Part shown: positions 24,725 through 31,679 of the stretch, piece by piece | Numbering within the stretch: the stretch's first letter is position 1 | How the letters are laid out: each line of letters begins with the position of its first letter | IMG/VR virus record: IMGVR_UViG_3300049919_000071 | Span: 1 to 39,302 of that record | Reading direction: 5' to 3' (one strand) | DNA length: 39,302 bases | Source of the DNA: a virus | The notes under the pieces: model-generated | The model's database searches: none | Seen by the model: only the letters and a program-made list of their open reading frames with translations | Told to the model about the DNA's origin: nothing | Made by a program: the position numbers and the translations under genes

Positions 24725-24817
24725 TTATGATTTTTTATATGTGTTATCTTGGTTAGTAGAGTGGAGGGTATATGGCCCCTTGCGCTTTACTTTTGCTGAC
24801 GTGTCTTTTATATACAT
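24725..24817 (-). CDS. Possible 30-residue peptide before terL
   Basis: A short ORF (MYIKDTSAKVKRKGPYTLHS) whose TAA lies 2 bases before the terminase start. It is basic in its first half. Coupling to terL supports translation, but the length is too short for confidence; it may be only a leader ORF. Confidence 0.3.
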   Translation of the reverse strand: MYIKDTSAKVKRKGPYTLHSTNQDNTYKKS

Positions 24818-25026
24818 ATTATCTTTTATTACATTCAACTTTTCCCACTTGGACCTCAATTTACCCTATATTTCGCTACATTTTTCCCACTTGAAAACGT
24901 ACTTAACATAATAATAATTATAGGAATTCACGTTTTACCACCTGCACCACTATTACTTAATTTATAATATTATATAATAAATCTATATACCCCTTTATTG
25001 TTATTATTATTCTATTCTAGATAATA
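24818..25026. other. AT-rich spacer between small and large terminase genes, with direct repeats
   Basis: No gene of normal length is visible. On the minus strand CAAGTGGGAAAA occurs twice, near 24839-24852 and 24882-24894, about 40 bases apart. The rest is very AT-rich. A repeat-bearing spacer next to the small terminase is a candidate packaging or terminase-binding site, or a regulatory leader. The evidence is position only. Confidence 0.4.
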
Positions 25027-25389
25027 CTACTCTATTACCTCCCCATCGTCAGGCTCTACATTACTCGGAAGATCCGGTACAGTGAATCCTTCCAAAGATA
25101 ACACCAGACCGTGCGCCTCATCATCAAGGCCGCTGTAGTTGCTCACTGATGCGTGCTTAGGCTTAAAGTAATTCAGTAGCTCAAGGTACATACGCATAGC
25201 CACCAGTGGATCATTGCGCCACAATAGCCCTAATTGCTCGTTGAATTGCTCTGTATGGTAACCGACTACGCTATCCCGTAACGCATACCATTCTTTGTTA
25301 CGGTTACTTATTGCCCCTTTTGGCTTACCGTTAGGATTACCGGATTGACCAGGCTTCCAAAGTTGGTGCGTGCTTTTAGTTTCGGCCAT
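25027..25389 (-). CDS. terS: Probable terminase small subunit
   Basis: A 120-residue product with N-terminal QLWKPGQSGNPNGKPKGAIS, a motif (GQSGNPNGxPKGA) typical of a small-terminase-like family (DUF5681-like). A helical middle (YHTEQFNEQLGLLWRNDPLV, MYLELLNYFKPKH) and an acidic tail (NVEPDDGEVIE) follow. It precedes the large terminase and starts the late operon after a terminator, promoter and palindrome. It would recognise the packaging site. Confidence 0.75.
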   Translation of the reverse strand: MAETKSTHQLWKPGQSGNPNGKPKGAISNRNKEWYALRDSVVGYHTEQFNEQLGLLWRNDPLVAMRMYLELLNYFKPKHASVSNYSGLDDEAHGLVLSLEGFTVPDLPSNVEPDDGEVIE

Positions 25390-25398
25390 GTGTATAAA

Positions 25399-25413
25399 TG
25401 TGTATGATACACA
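25399..25413. promoter_or_regulatory. Perfect palindrome on the late promoter (operator candidate)
   Basis: TGTGTATGATACACA: seven-base arms around a single central G. It covers the edge of the -7 box (25412-25419) and the predicted start of late transcription. Symmetry and place are those of a repressor or activator operator. Confidence 0.6.
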
Positions 25414-25442
25414 AAACTACTATATTATTATTTAAACGAAAA
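25412..25442 (-). promoter_or_regulatory. Late promoter candidate for packaging and structural genes
   Basis: On the minus strand TAGTTTTG (25412-25419) fits TAnnTTTG. A T-tract TTTT lies 19 bases upstream (25439-25442) in place of TTTG. It directly follows an early terminator and precedes terS by about 20 bases. Confidence 0.55.
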
Positions 25443-25468
25443 AAACCTCCTTTTTAGGGGTGGTTAAT
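25441..25468 (-). terminator. Terminator at the end of the early region
   Basis: On the minus strand ACCCCT and AGGAGGT pair with one bulged A across an A-rich loop, followed by seven T (the AAAAAAA around 25439-25445 on the plus strand). It separates the early genes from the late promoter. Confidence 0.6.
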
Positions 25469-25538
25469 TTGTTGGGTTTGAGGTAGTTATCGGTTATTAA
25501 TGCGGTCGTGTATTGCTTCTCTATATTGTTTATTAGAA

Positions 25539-25802
25539 TTAAGTTAGTATATCGATGAAGAAATGTGAGACTATATCTACATTTCCTATCATGCGTTGGA
25601 CAGTTCCTATGTACAATAGTGATTTTCTAACGTAGTGAGCTCCTGTATATGTTTCGCATACCCTAAGTGTAACCTGATCTTCATTATCATCTACTTCTGC
25701 CCACATTACAGGGGTATTTCCCTGCATTTGTAATGCTAGGGGTCTAAATCCTTTATGGATTTTTATAGTTGCGTTGTCTAGTGCGTATTTGTATATTGTC
25801 AT
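25539..25802 (-). CDS. DUF7352-like protein
   Basis: The start chosen is the ATG at 25802 (MTIYKYALDNATIKIHKGFR), since the upstream extension is a basic shadow without a start context. The 87-residue product has the pattern of a hypothetical family of small phage proteins (I..Y.L......I.......PL....Q.....MWA.VD, then TGAH...... YIGT, then VSHFF). A second member lies at 37329-37613. No function is known. Last gene of the early region. Confidence 0.65.
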   Translation of the reverse strand: MTIYKYALDNATIKIHKGFRPLALQMQGNTPVMWAEVDDNEDQVTLRVCETYTGAHYVRKSLLYIGTVQRMIGNVDIVSHFFIDILT

Positions 25803-25899
25803 TCTCTTTCGTTTTAAGAGTTTACACCCTCGTTGGTGTTTCCTTGTTTTTACCATTATCTTCGAAATTTACCCCCTTTCTGTTCGAAATAGAGGCATT

Positions 25900-26097
25900 C
25901 TAAGGAGTTATCCGATTACCGTCATCATCAATTGGGATTAGGTGCTTCTGCCTCTCTTGTTCGAGCCACTTATCGAGTGCAGGAATCATACCTTTCGGAA
26001 CGGAGCGGCAAACGGCTACGTGTGAGGTGGTGTAGACAGGTTTAGCCCCACGATTGGTTTTCGGTTTCTCTGTTGTAATTGATTTCTTCTTTCCCAT
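25900..26097 (-). CDS. Small basic protein
   Basis: A 65-residue product starting MGKKKSITTEKPKTNRGAKP, with a basic arm (KPKTNRGAKPVYTT) and a helical end (MIPALDKWLEQERQKH). The start lies 5 bases after a perfect TATATTTG -7 box (26103-26110), so the message would be nearly leaderless. A DNA-binding role is possible but not supported by a motif. Confidence 0.55.
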   Translation of the reverse strand: MGKKKSITTEKPKTNRGAKPVYTTSHVAVCRSVPKGMIPALDKWLEQERQKHLIPIDDDGNRITP

Positions 26098-26102
26098 GTT
26101 TG

Positions 26103-26110
26103 CAAATATA
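26103..26110 (-). promoter_or_regulatory. -7 box TATATTTG, near-leaderless
   Basis: A perfect -7 element on the minus strand, 5 bases before the ATG at 26097. No TTTG stands at the expected upstream distance, so the -33 element is weak or absent. The arrangement repeats that at 22772 and 36762. Confidence 0.45.
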
Positions 26111-26120
26111 GGTATTTAAG

Positions 26121-26633
26121 TTATAAAGATTGAATTATGTGTTGAAATTCCTCGAATGTAGTCCATCGGAGCAGAATGTACGTACCGCCCATTGAGCGTA
26201 CGACTTCCATTCGTTCCTTCTGCGCAGGTTTCTGCCTATCGGTCTTAGTTGCCTTCAATTCGATTGCAAGTATCTTCCCCTCCGGCATGATACAATGCAC
26301 GTCCTCCATGCCTGTATTCAGCCCCGGAAGGTGACCTATACCCGATCTAAACCTGCCCTCAGATGAGAACCTACGTGCTTTCCACTTCTTGTAATGATTC
26401 AGATAGTCAACGATCAGATCAGTTATACGGTTGGTGTCAGGTGCTTCGTACTTCTCGGCAGGTTTGATGGTAACGATATACGGAACTAGGCTATCGGTCA
26501 GCCTTGTTTCATAGACGGCTTTCTTTCGTGTCTTCAACTTGGTTAGCTTGTACGGTTTTGGGCCGTGAACTTTCAACCCTGAGTTGAGGAACATCCATAC
26601 TGCGAATTCTTGGGTCGTGAATATTTTTTCCAT
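26121..26633 (-). CDS. VRR-NUC domain nuclease
   Basis: A 170-residue product. The first 90 residues are a helical N-terminal part. From about 98 the VRR-NUC core is visible: GLNTGMEDVHCIMPEGKI (Asp111), AIELKATKTDRQKPAQKERM with Glu125, Lys127 and Gln138, and GGTYILLRW. This is the PD-(D/E)XK pattern D...ExK...Q of the family, which includes Holliday-junction and flap nucleases of phages. It lies among replication genes, so it probably resolves branched DNA. Confidence 0.8.
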   Translation of the reverse strand: MEKIFTTQEFAVWMFLNSGLKVHGPKPYKLTKLKTRKKAVYETRLTDSLVPYIVTIKPAEKYEAPDTNRITDLIVDYLNHYKKWKARRFSSEGRFRSGIGHLPGLNTGMEDVHCIMPEGKILAIELKATKTDRQKPAQKERMEVVRSMGGTYILLRWTTFEEFQHIIQSL

Positions 26634-26641
26634 CGAAAGAT

Positions 26642-27052
26642 TTAATCTAATTTGTATTTAAGTTCCTGCAACCTGTCGCTGAATGCCTGTCGGTACTTGT
26701 AGTTCATAGTATCATTGTTAGCAAGAACCCATGTTATCCAAGATTCGTCACTGATCTCAGATATAAGCAATCCCTTGTACTTTCCGATGTAGTTTTTCAA
26801 ATGTGCGTTATCGGATTGTGTATTCATTGGCGCATTCGGATTTGCCCCTGTGTGCTTGATGTACGCACCACATTTACAGTAAGCGGTGTAATGAGGTGGA
26901 TTATTCTTGATGTGAACGTCATCAATTGAACCGCATTTTTTACATAATAAAGTTCCCATAATTGTATTGTTTTTTTCTCTGCTTTTGATGAATAAATTTA
27001 CCCTATTTAATAGGTCTTTTTGGTATTGATTAAATTGATATTGTTTGTCCAT
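26642..27052 (-). CDS. Zinc-ribbon protein with DUF3820-like end
   Basis: A 136-residue product. A zinc ribbon is formed by CKKCG (about 37-41) and CKCG (about 59-62). The C-terminal part YIGKYKGLLISEISDESWIT followed by YKYRQAFSDRL matches the DUF3820 pattern (GKYKGxxxxEI..... ..W). Such proteins are common beside phage replication genes and probably bind DNA. It lies downstream of the iteron region. Confidence 0.65.
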   Translation of the reverse strand: MDKQYQFNQYQKDLLNRVNLFIKSREKNNTIMGTLLCKKCGSIDDVHIKNNPPHYTAYCKCGAYIKHTGANPNAPMNTQSDNAHLKNYIGKYKGLLISEISDESWITWVLANNDTMNYKYRQAFSDRLQELKYKLD

Positions 27053-27105
27053 TATTATAAGTTTTGGCTATTGATATTTGTCATATTACGATTTTGAACT
27101 ATACG

Positions 27106-27346
27106 TTCAACCAATTCAACCTCGGTTGAATGGCTCAAACATAGTACTGTATTTACTATTAGAGGAATTTTCAACCTCTAGGTTGAATTTTTCAAAAATA
27201 TTTTTTTTATCATGCTCATTTTATTTTTTTACTTTAGTGAATTTTCAACTTGAATGGTTGAAAATCGGCTGTGTATCTACTCTCGCAAGGGTTTCGCAAT
27301 TCAACCTATGTTGAATAAATGGTTGAATTTTCAACCATTTTCAACC
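27106..27346. repeat. Iteron cluster TTCAACC / GGTTGAA, candidate replication origin or operator array
   Basis: At least ten copies of the heptamer TTCAACC, in both orientations, in 240 bases: 27106, 27115, 27124, 27170, 27181, 27256, 27300, 27321, 27330 and 27340, plus degenerate TTCAACT (27244) and GTTGAA (27310). Four pairs form palindromes, for example 27114-27131 and the perfect 11-base arms at 27317-27340. A -7-like box TATGTTTG (27136-27143) stands between two of the palindromes. The stop of the primase-helicase lies inside the last repeats. Confidence 0.8.
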
Positions 27347-29599
27347 ATTTTCAGACAAATATCGGTAAATCATGGTTAGGCTCACATTCAATAATTCGGC
27401 TGCCTCTTTTTTGTTCAATTCAGGATTTTCCCTAAACATGGTCAAAAACTGCTCTTTCTTGCTCATCGAATTTGTTGCTTTTATCGCACTTTTCATGTCC
27501 TTAACTTCCATCGTATTTACCTTGATTTTCTTAGCCATTGCGATAAAGTATTTTGATAACTTTTCAGCCTTCAAAATGGCATCTTTTGACACCAATAAAT
27601 ACTCCTCATGTTTACACCTGATGTAGCAATCTAAGGCATGAATCAGCATAGCGAAACGAGGAATATAATTCTTCTGTTTCGGTAGCATAGATTTCATGTA
27701 TTCATTCTCCTCGTCGGAGCGTTGAAGGTCGGTCAGGTTATTAAATATCCGCTTCCATTCCACCTTAGCATCAGGCGATAAGTGTGCTATGTAGGGTACT
27801 ATTTCATCTTCTTGGTTGATAACCATGACTTGTTGTCTAAAGTGATCGAACATAGAAATCATGTTATTTTCAAACCAATCATTTGCCTCAAAGCTAACCT
27901 CCTCGTCTGAATAATAGTCCACTTCTAATTCAGGATAGGATAATAACATACGGTCAAGAAATCCGTTATCCTTGTTTTCATCGGTATAGACTGATGTTAG
28001 TACGGAAGGTTGTATGCCACCAAGCACAGGGATTAGAGGCTTATCAATATGGCTTCCTGCCCTTGTGATACGGTTAACTGTAACAGATGACCCTGACCAT
28101 GTGGATAGCCAGAACTCGAGGTCTGAGCCTTCTCTATACTTGTTCATATCCTTGAACCATCCATTGAGTTCATCACGAAATACCCCTATTGCGTTCTTAG
28201 ATTGACTATGAAGGTCAACGAGAGCTTCGAGTGTGATGTCATCGACTATGAACTGAGACTTTGCAGGCTTGCTTACATCCTCAACCTGCTTGCGCTCCTC
28301 TTTGTCCATTTTGTCGTATGCCTGCCACTTCTCATATTGCTTGATGTATTGTTTGATTTCCCTGCCGTTGAGGGTTTTCAATGGTGAAATGATATTCTCA
28401 ATTGAAGGTGTTTTACCTATCCCTGCCTTTCCGACCACTGCCAGCCATACGGTGCAAGGTGATGTAAATTTCCGGTTTGTCCTGATACGGATGGTGTTCC
28501 CTACTATCAGAGATACCGCCCACAGCATTGAGCAACCCATGTAGTCTATTGAACTGTTGATAGTTTTCTTGCATTCCAACATATATGTTTGTACAGGTGC
28601 GGGGAATATATCTATCGGGAATATCAGGTCATCTGTATTGATTACCGTCTGAATCTTGTTCTTTGGTATAGGTTTGACCCTACGTGAACCGTAACCTTTG
28701 GAATATAGGTCACGTGCTGATTCGGTGAAGTTGCCGTGATGGTACTTGTAGGTATATGCTACGAAAGGGCTAATTAGCTTCTCATGTGGGTATATTGTGC
28801 CTGTGGTGAATAGGAACATACACCCACTATCTGTGTACACATATCCAGACTGTGTGGACGTTGCGCCATGCCTGAGAATGATCGTGTGCTTAGCTAATTT
28901 TCGTACTATCTTGAAGTCATCGCTGATTACATCCCATATCGAGTGCCTTTGATTGTAGTCCTGCCATGTTGTAAGGTCTTGGTCTACAAACTCCTTTGAG
29001 ACCTTGCGATCAGGTTGTATGGTTTCGGTCTCGGCTACGTGGTTGTATGTACGGCATATTGTCCAAAGAATATCCCTGTCTCGGTCGCTTATGGTACTTA
29101 TGTTAAGATAGTCCTTTGGGCTTATTTTGTTGTCATAAATGACTACATAACCGCCTTTACCCCTTGATTCGATCACAGCCTGCGTATGACCTTGCAATAC
29201 GGCAATTTTGGTATTTCCTGCGACCTGTTCGCACCTATATAGTATGTGGTAACCTTGATTCTTTGTTTTATAGATAACAAACTTCTTATCGAAGTCGTCA
29301 ATGTTATCCTTCATGTAGCTGTATAGTTCCTTCCAAAAGGCCTCTTGCTCCGGTAGTGTGGGGAATACTTTGAGGTCTATGTCGATTACTTCAAGTTGAT
29401 TGTAACCTGTAAGTATTCCTACTATTTCCGTTTTAGCTGTTGTGTCAATGGAACTATAAGCCTTTGAAAACTCCTGCTTAGTTATGGGTATGGTTTGGTA
29501 AGGCTTCCAAGATTTCATGTTGGGCTTCTTGTTCGCTGATGCGGTTATGAGCGAGAACCCTGAATCAAGTAGTTTATTGCACTTTTCTATGGATATCAT
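27341..29599 (-). CDS. Primase-polymerase / DUF3987 helicase fusion with C-terminal HTH
   Basis: A 752-residue product. The N-terminal prim-pol domain (1-190) shows VIDIDLK (Asp73, Asp75), GYHILYR and ESRGKGGYVV, the known catalytic pattern. The DUF3987-type helicase follows, with Walker A GKAGIGKTPS (390-399), VFRDELNGWFKDM and LEFWLSTWSGSSVTV. The last 35 residues (NPELNKKEAAELLNVSLTMI) form a helix-turn-helix. It primes and unwinds phage DNA. The stop lies inside the TTCAACC repeats, so the HTH is a natural candidate to bind them. Confidence 0.85.
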   Translation of the reverse strand: MISIEKCNKLLDSGFSLITASANKKPNMKSWKPYQTIPITKQEFSKAYSSIDTTAKTEIVGILTGYNQLEVIDIDLKVFPTLPEQEAFWKELYSYMKDNIDDFDKKFVIYKTKNQGYHILYRCEQVAGNTKIAVLQGHTQAVIESRGKGGYVVIYDNKISPKDYLNISTISDRDRDILWTICRTYNHVAETETIQPDRKVSKEFVDQDLTTWQDYNQRHSIWDVISDDFKIVRKLAKHTIILRHGATSTQSGYVYTDSGCMFLFTTGTIYPHEKLISPFVAYTYKYHHGNFTESARDLYSKGYGSRRVKPIPKNKIQTVINTDDLIFPIDIFPAPVQTYMLECKKTINSSIDYMGCSMLWAVSLIVGNTIRIRTNRKFTSPCTVWLAVVGKAGIGKTPSIENIISPLKTLNGREIKQYIKQYEKWQAYDKMDKEERKQVEDVSKPAKSQFIVDDITLEALVDLHSQSKNAIGVFRDELNGWFKDMNKYREGSDLEFWLSTWSGSSVTVNRITRAGSHIDKPLIPVLGGIQPSVLTSVYTDENKDNGFLDRMLLSYPELEVDYYSDEEVSFEANDWFENNMISMFDHFRQQVMVINQEDEIVPYIAHLSPDAKVEWKRIFNNLTDLQRSDEENEYMKSMLPKQKNYIPRFAMLIHALDCYIRCKHEEYLLVSKDAILKAEKLSKYFIAMAKKIKVNTMEVKDMKSAIKATNSMSKKEQFLTMFRENPELNKKEAAELLNVSLTMIYRYLSENG

Positions 29600-29689
29600 A
29601 TTTACACGTTTTATTGCACGTTTATAAAAAATCAGGGAACTACGTGCGAAGTTTTACGAGGCTGCCACCCCAACCTGACGAGACAAATG
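29600..29689. other. Leader region of the primase-helicase gene
   Basis: No gene. It holds a -7-like TACATTTG (29684-29691, minus strand) with no clear -33 element, and the direct repeat ACACGTTTTA / GCACGTTTAT just before the ATG. Promoter status is uncertain. Confidence 0.35.
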
Positions 29690-29735
29690 TAATGGTTATT
29701 TAACAATTGTTGCACATAGCCATTAGTTATAAGCC
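29690..29735 (-). repeat. attC-like site H
   Basis: On the coding strand GGCTTATAAC overlaps the TAA stop of the 58-residue gene. TAATGG and CCATTA pair over the next 36 bases, with the palindrome AACAATTGTT in the loop. The core GGCTTATAAC recurs at 30687-30696 (inverted) and at site G. No full two-box stem. Confidence 0.4.
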
Positions 29736-29903
29736 ATTTTGCGTAGCCTCTAAATCAAGCAGCCTTTGTTCCTCTAACTTTACCATTTTGACAATTTCTG
29801 AATGGAAGCGTACTCTTACTCGAACGCCAATTGCTTTTTTAGGTTCTTGCTTTTTTGCCCCCGCACCTTTGCGTTTGCCCCCTCTTTGTTTTGCTTTTGC
29901 CAT
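29727..29903 (-). CDS. Small basic protein with KRKGAG motif
   Basis: A 58-residue product too short to be listed by length filters. It starts MAKAKQRGGKRKGAGAKKQE, with a strand (GVRVRVRF) and a helix (EIVKMVKLEEQRLLDLE). The basic arm GGKRKGAGxKK plus strand plus helix is the look of phage ribbon-helix-helix proteins. The start overlaps the upstream stop (TAATG), and the TAA stop falls in an attC-like core. DNA binding is likely. Confidence 0.65.
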   Translation of the reverse strand: MAKAKQRGGKRKGAGAKKQEPKKAIGVRVRVRFHSEIVKMVKLEEQRLLDLEATQNGL

Positions 29904-30049
29904 TATGGTAATATTATTTCACCTTTTTCAAGGCATTTTTTTTCAAATTGTTTTAATGCTAAGTATCCATCCCAATCAAAATTAGACATCATAAAAAGCA
30001 TATAGCAATATTGTTTTATTTCTTCTGGGGTTGATTTTAGTGTTGTCAT
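29903..30049 (-). CDS. 48-residue hypothetical protein
   Basis: A short gene starting MTTLKSTPEEIKQYCYMLFM and ending CLEKGEIILP. It overlaps both neighbours by one base (TAATG), which strongly supports translation. It is helical, with several aromatic residues (YCYMLFMMSNFDWDGY). No family is recognised. Confidence 0.6.
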   Translation of the reverse strand: MTTLKSTPEEIKQYCYMLFMMSNFDWDGYLALKQFEKKCLEKGEIILP

Positions 30050-30369
30050 TAACTATTATTTTCAATGTATTTCATTGCACCTTTTACAGTATTAAAACCT
30101 CGTTTTTCAAAGTAAGTTGATAATATCAAATCTTTATTCGCAATATCACCATTACTTGCAGATATACTATAATCACCTAAACTCAAAACATACCCTTCTG
30201 ATACTAATTCAAAAAGGTATCTTTCCTCGTGTTTACTTTTAACTTTATTAAAATGCAAGTTAAACTCATCGCAAAGAATCTTAAATAAATATGCAGTTCT
30301 ATCACTTGGTACATTTCCCATTTTAGCTTTTTTAAAGCAATCTTTTATTATTTCATCAGTAGTTTTCAT
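30049..30369 (-). CDS. Hypothetical early protein
   Basis: A 106-residue product from the ATG at 30369, just after the upstream stop (MKTTDEIIKDCFKKAKMGNV). It is helical at first, then has strands (VSEGYVLSLGDYSISASNGD) and ends AMKYIENNS. The longer upstream start would overlap the previous gene and is less likely. Function unknown. Confidence 0.6.
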   Translation of the reverse strand: MKTTDEIIKDCFKKAKMGNVPSDRTAYLFKILCDEFNLHFNKVKSKHEERYLFELVSEGYVLSLGDYSISASNGDIANKDLILSTYFEKRGFNTVKGAMKYIENNS

Positions 30370-30370
30370 T

Positions 30371-30589
30371 TTATAAAAATTTAGGTAATGAAGGAATGTT
30401 TTTACAACCATTGTTATAGTAACCTGTAACTAATCCATCCTCAATAATTGCGTTGTTATAATTAAGCATTAAAGCATTTGCAAAGTATTCAGGCGTTCTG
30501 CTTTTACCTTCTTTTTGCATATTCTCTTTGTACTGTGCTATAGCTGTTTGTTGTATGCTTTTGATTTCTTTTTGAGTTAAATTTTTCAT
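30371..30589 (-). CDS. Hypothetical early protein, first of its operon
   Basis: A 72-residue product from the ATG at 30589 (MKNLTQKEIKSIQQTAIAQY), preceded by an A-rich leader as is common in Bacteroidota. The first half is one long helix and the end is ...NIPSLPKFL. It follows promoter 30609-30642 and heads the row of small genes down to 29727. Function unknown. Confidence 0.6.
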   Translation of the reverse strand: MKNLTQKEIKSIQQTAIAQYKENMQKEGKSRTPEYFANALMLNYNNAIIEDGLVTGYYNNGCKNIPSLPKFL

Positions 30590-30608
30590 TTTTTTTTCTT
30601 TTGTTACA

Positions 30609-30642
30609 CAAAGATAAATGTTATTTGAATACAAAAATCAAA
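30609..30642 (-). promoter_or_regulatory. Promoter candidate TTTG-N22-TATCTTTG
   Basis: TATCTTTG (30609-30616) on the minus strand with TTTG 22 bases upstream (30639-30642), within the spacing known for flavobacterial promoters. It lies 20 bases before the ATG at 30589 and right after attC-like site I. Confidence 0.55.
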
Positions 30643-30686
30643 ATTCAAAAATAATTTTAAAATATTTTTTATTACACGAAAAAAAC

Positions 30687-30820
30687 GGCTTATAACATAA
30701 GTATTTGCAAGAGTAGGGCTTGACGAATAACGGCTCAACTGATTGCATCTATTTAACTTCAGTAAGTTATTGTGCTGACGGAACGCTATATCCTACCCTC
30801 GCCAATACTCGACCGTTATC
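30687..30820 (-). repeat. attC-like site I (134 bp imperfect palindrome)
   Basis: On the coding strand the site opens with GATAACG (the TAA is the stop of the DnaA-like gene) and closes with GTTATAAGCC. In between, GTATTGGCGAGGGTAGG (30808-30792) pairs with CCTACTCTTGCAAATAC (30717-30701): 17 positions with one mismatch and two G-T pairs. Length, terminal AAC / GTT cores and paired inner boxes follow the attC plan. Confidence 0.6.
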
Positions 30821-31205
30821 TACCTACCGCACTAATAACCATCAATTTAGGCGGGTTGCAATACTCCCCTGAGTACTTCTTCTTGACAGGTGCGTCCGGT
30901 ATAAGTACAGCCCTGATTTCTGGGTACTTGTTGCAGACGGCTTTTAGGTTCTGCATGGTCATTGAATCCTTTACGTCTATGAAGTCTGATATAACCCGAA
31001 TGCTGTGGATTACGGTTGTATGATCTTTGCCGTTAAGCGTCATACCTATTTCAGTCAGTGAAGCGGTGGTGACCTTCTTAGCTATGTAGCAATATAGTTG
31101 CTTCACTGCTACTACTTCATTTTTACCGCGCCTCTTAGCGTTGATTTCGTCTATTGTGTAGCCTGTGGCGTGCGCGACGGCTGATAGGATTTCGGATGGT
31201 GTCAT
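30816..31205 (-). CDS. Stand-alone DnaA domain IV-like protein
   Basis: A 129-residue product with the DnaA C-terminal DNA-binding pattern: VAVKQLYCYIAKKVTTASLT (about 32-51) and EIGMTLNGKDHTTVIHS (52-68), matching the DnaA signature (SLxEIGxxFGGRDHTTVxH). No AAA+ domain precedes it. It probably binds DnaA boxes, either to recruit the host initiator or to compete with it. It starts in an ATGA overlap with the upstream gene. Confidence 0.8.
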   Translation of the reverse strand: MTPSEILSAVAHATGYTIDEINAKRRGKNEVVAVKQLYCYIAKKVTTASLTEIGMTLNGKDHTTVIHSIRVISDFIDVKDSMTMQNLKAVCNKYPEIRAVLIPDAPVKKKYSGEYCNPPKLMVISAVGR

Positions 31206-31348
31206 GTCTTTTTTATTATTAGTTTAGAATCCTTGTACATCGCCTGCACAATCCTTGCAAGCCTGAGCGTGTCTGCATACGGTTCCGTTGCTGTGAACCT
31301 TTCGGCTACCTTGCCAGATGGTAGCATGATGGTGAATGTGTAGGTCAT
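31202..31348 (-). CDS. 48-residue hypothetical protein
   Basis: A short gene starting MTYTFTIMLPSGKVAERFTA and ending KDSKLIIKKT. It has ATGA overlaps at both ends with the DnaA-like gene and the upstream gene, so the three are translated together. A beta hairpin followed by a helix (DTLRLARIVQAMYKDS). Function unknown. Confidence 0.65.
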   Translation of the reverse strand: MTYTFTIMLPSGKVAERFTATEPYADTLRLARIVQAMYKDSKLIIKKT

Positions 31349-31623
31349 TTTAAATGTTTTACTCGTAATCCTAACGTATAGGAATAATAGTTAATCTGTT
31401 GTTGAGATTCGACATTATCCCAATACCATTCAATGATCGATCCTTTCGGTTGTTCTGTGTCAATATCAAGTCGAATATCATCGAAAGATAGGAACATATC
31501 GGCGATGTCTAAGATGCCTCCTATTCGGTTCCCTACCCATGAACCCCTATCCGTGCCTTGTTTGATACTGAATAGTTTGATGTACTTATCTACAATGGTT
31601 TCGTAGTCTGTTTTTAGTTTCAT
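31345..31623 (-). CDS. Hypothetical early protein
   Basis: A 92-residue product (MKLKTDYETIVDKYIKLFSI) with a helical start, a central acidic strand (SFDDIRLDIDTEQPKG) and a basic end (LRVKHLK). From memory, the central part (ILDIADMFLSFDDI... WYWDNV) is common in Bacteroidota phages as a protein of unknown function. It heads the operon of the DnaA-like protein. Confidence 0.6.
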   Translation of the reverse strand: MKLKTDYETIVDKYIKLFSIKQGTDRGSWVGNRIGGILDIADMFLSFDDIRLDIDTEQPKGSIIEWYWDNVESQQQINYYSYTLGLRVKHLK

Positions 31624-31647
31624 TTGATAATCAGCTATTTATTTTTA

Positions 31648-31673
31648 GTTGCGTATATATCTACGTTAGTGCC
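31648..31673 (-). repeat. attC-like half-site J
   Basis: On the coding strand CACTAACGTAGATATATACGC follows the stop at 31680. The wording resembles site B (GCTAACGTATCGCATATACC). No inverted partner is seen. Confidence 0.35.
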
Positions 31674-31679
31674 ATTTAA

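Noticed and set aside
29707-29985. Plus-strand 92-residue ORF
   Set aside because: It is antisense to two short minus-strand genes that have overlapping stop-start junctions and typical phage protein features.
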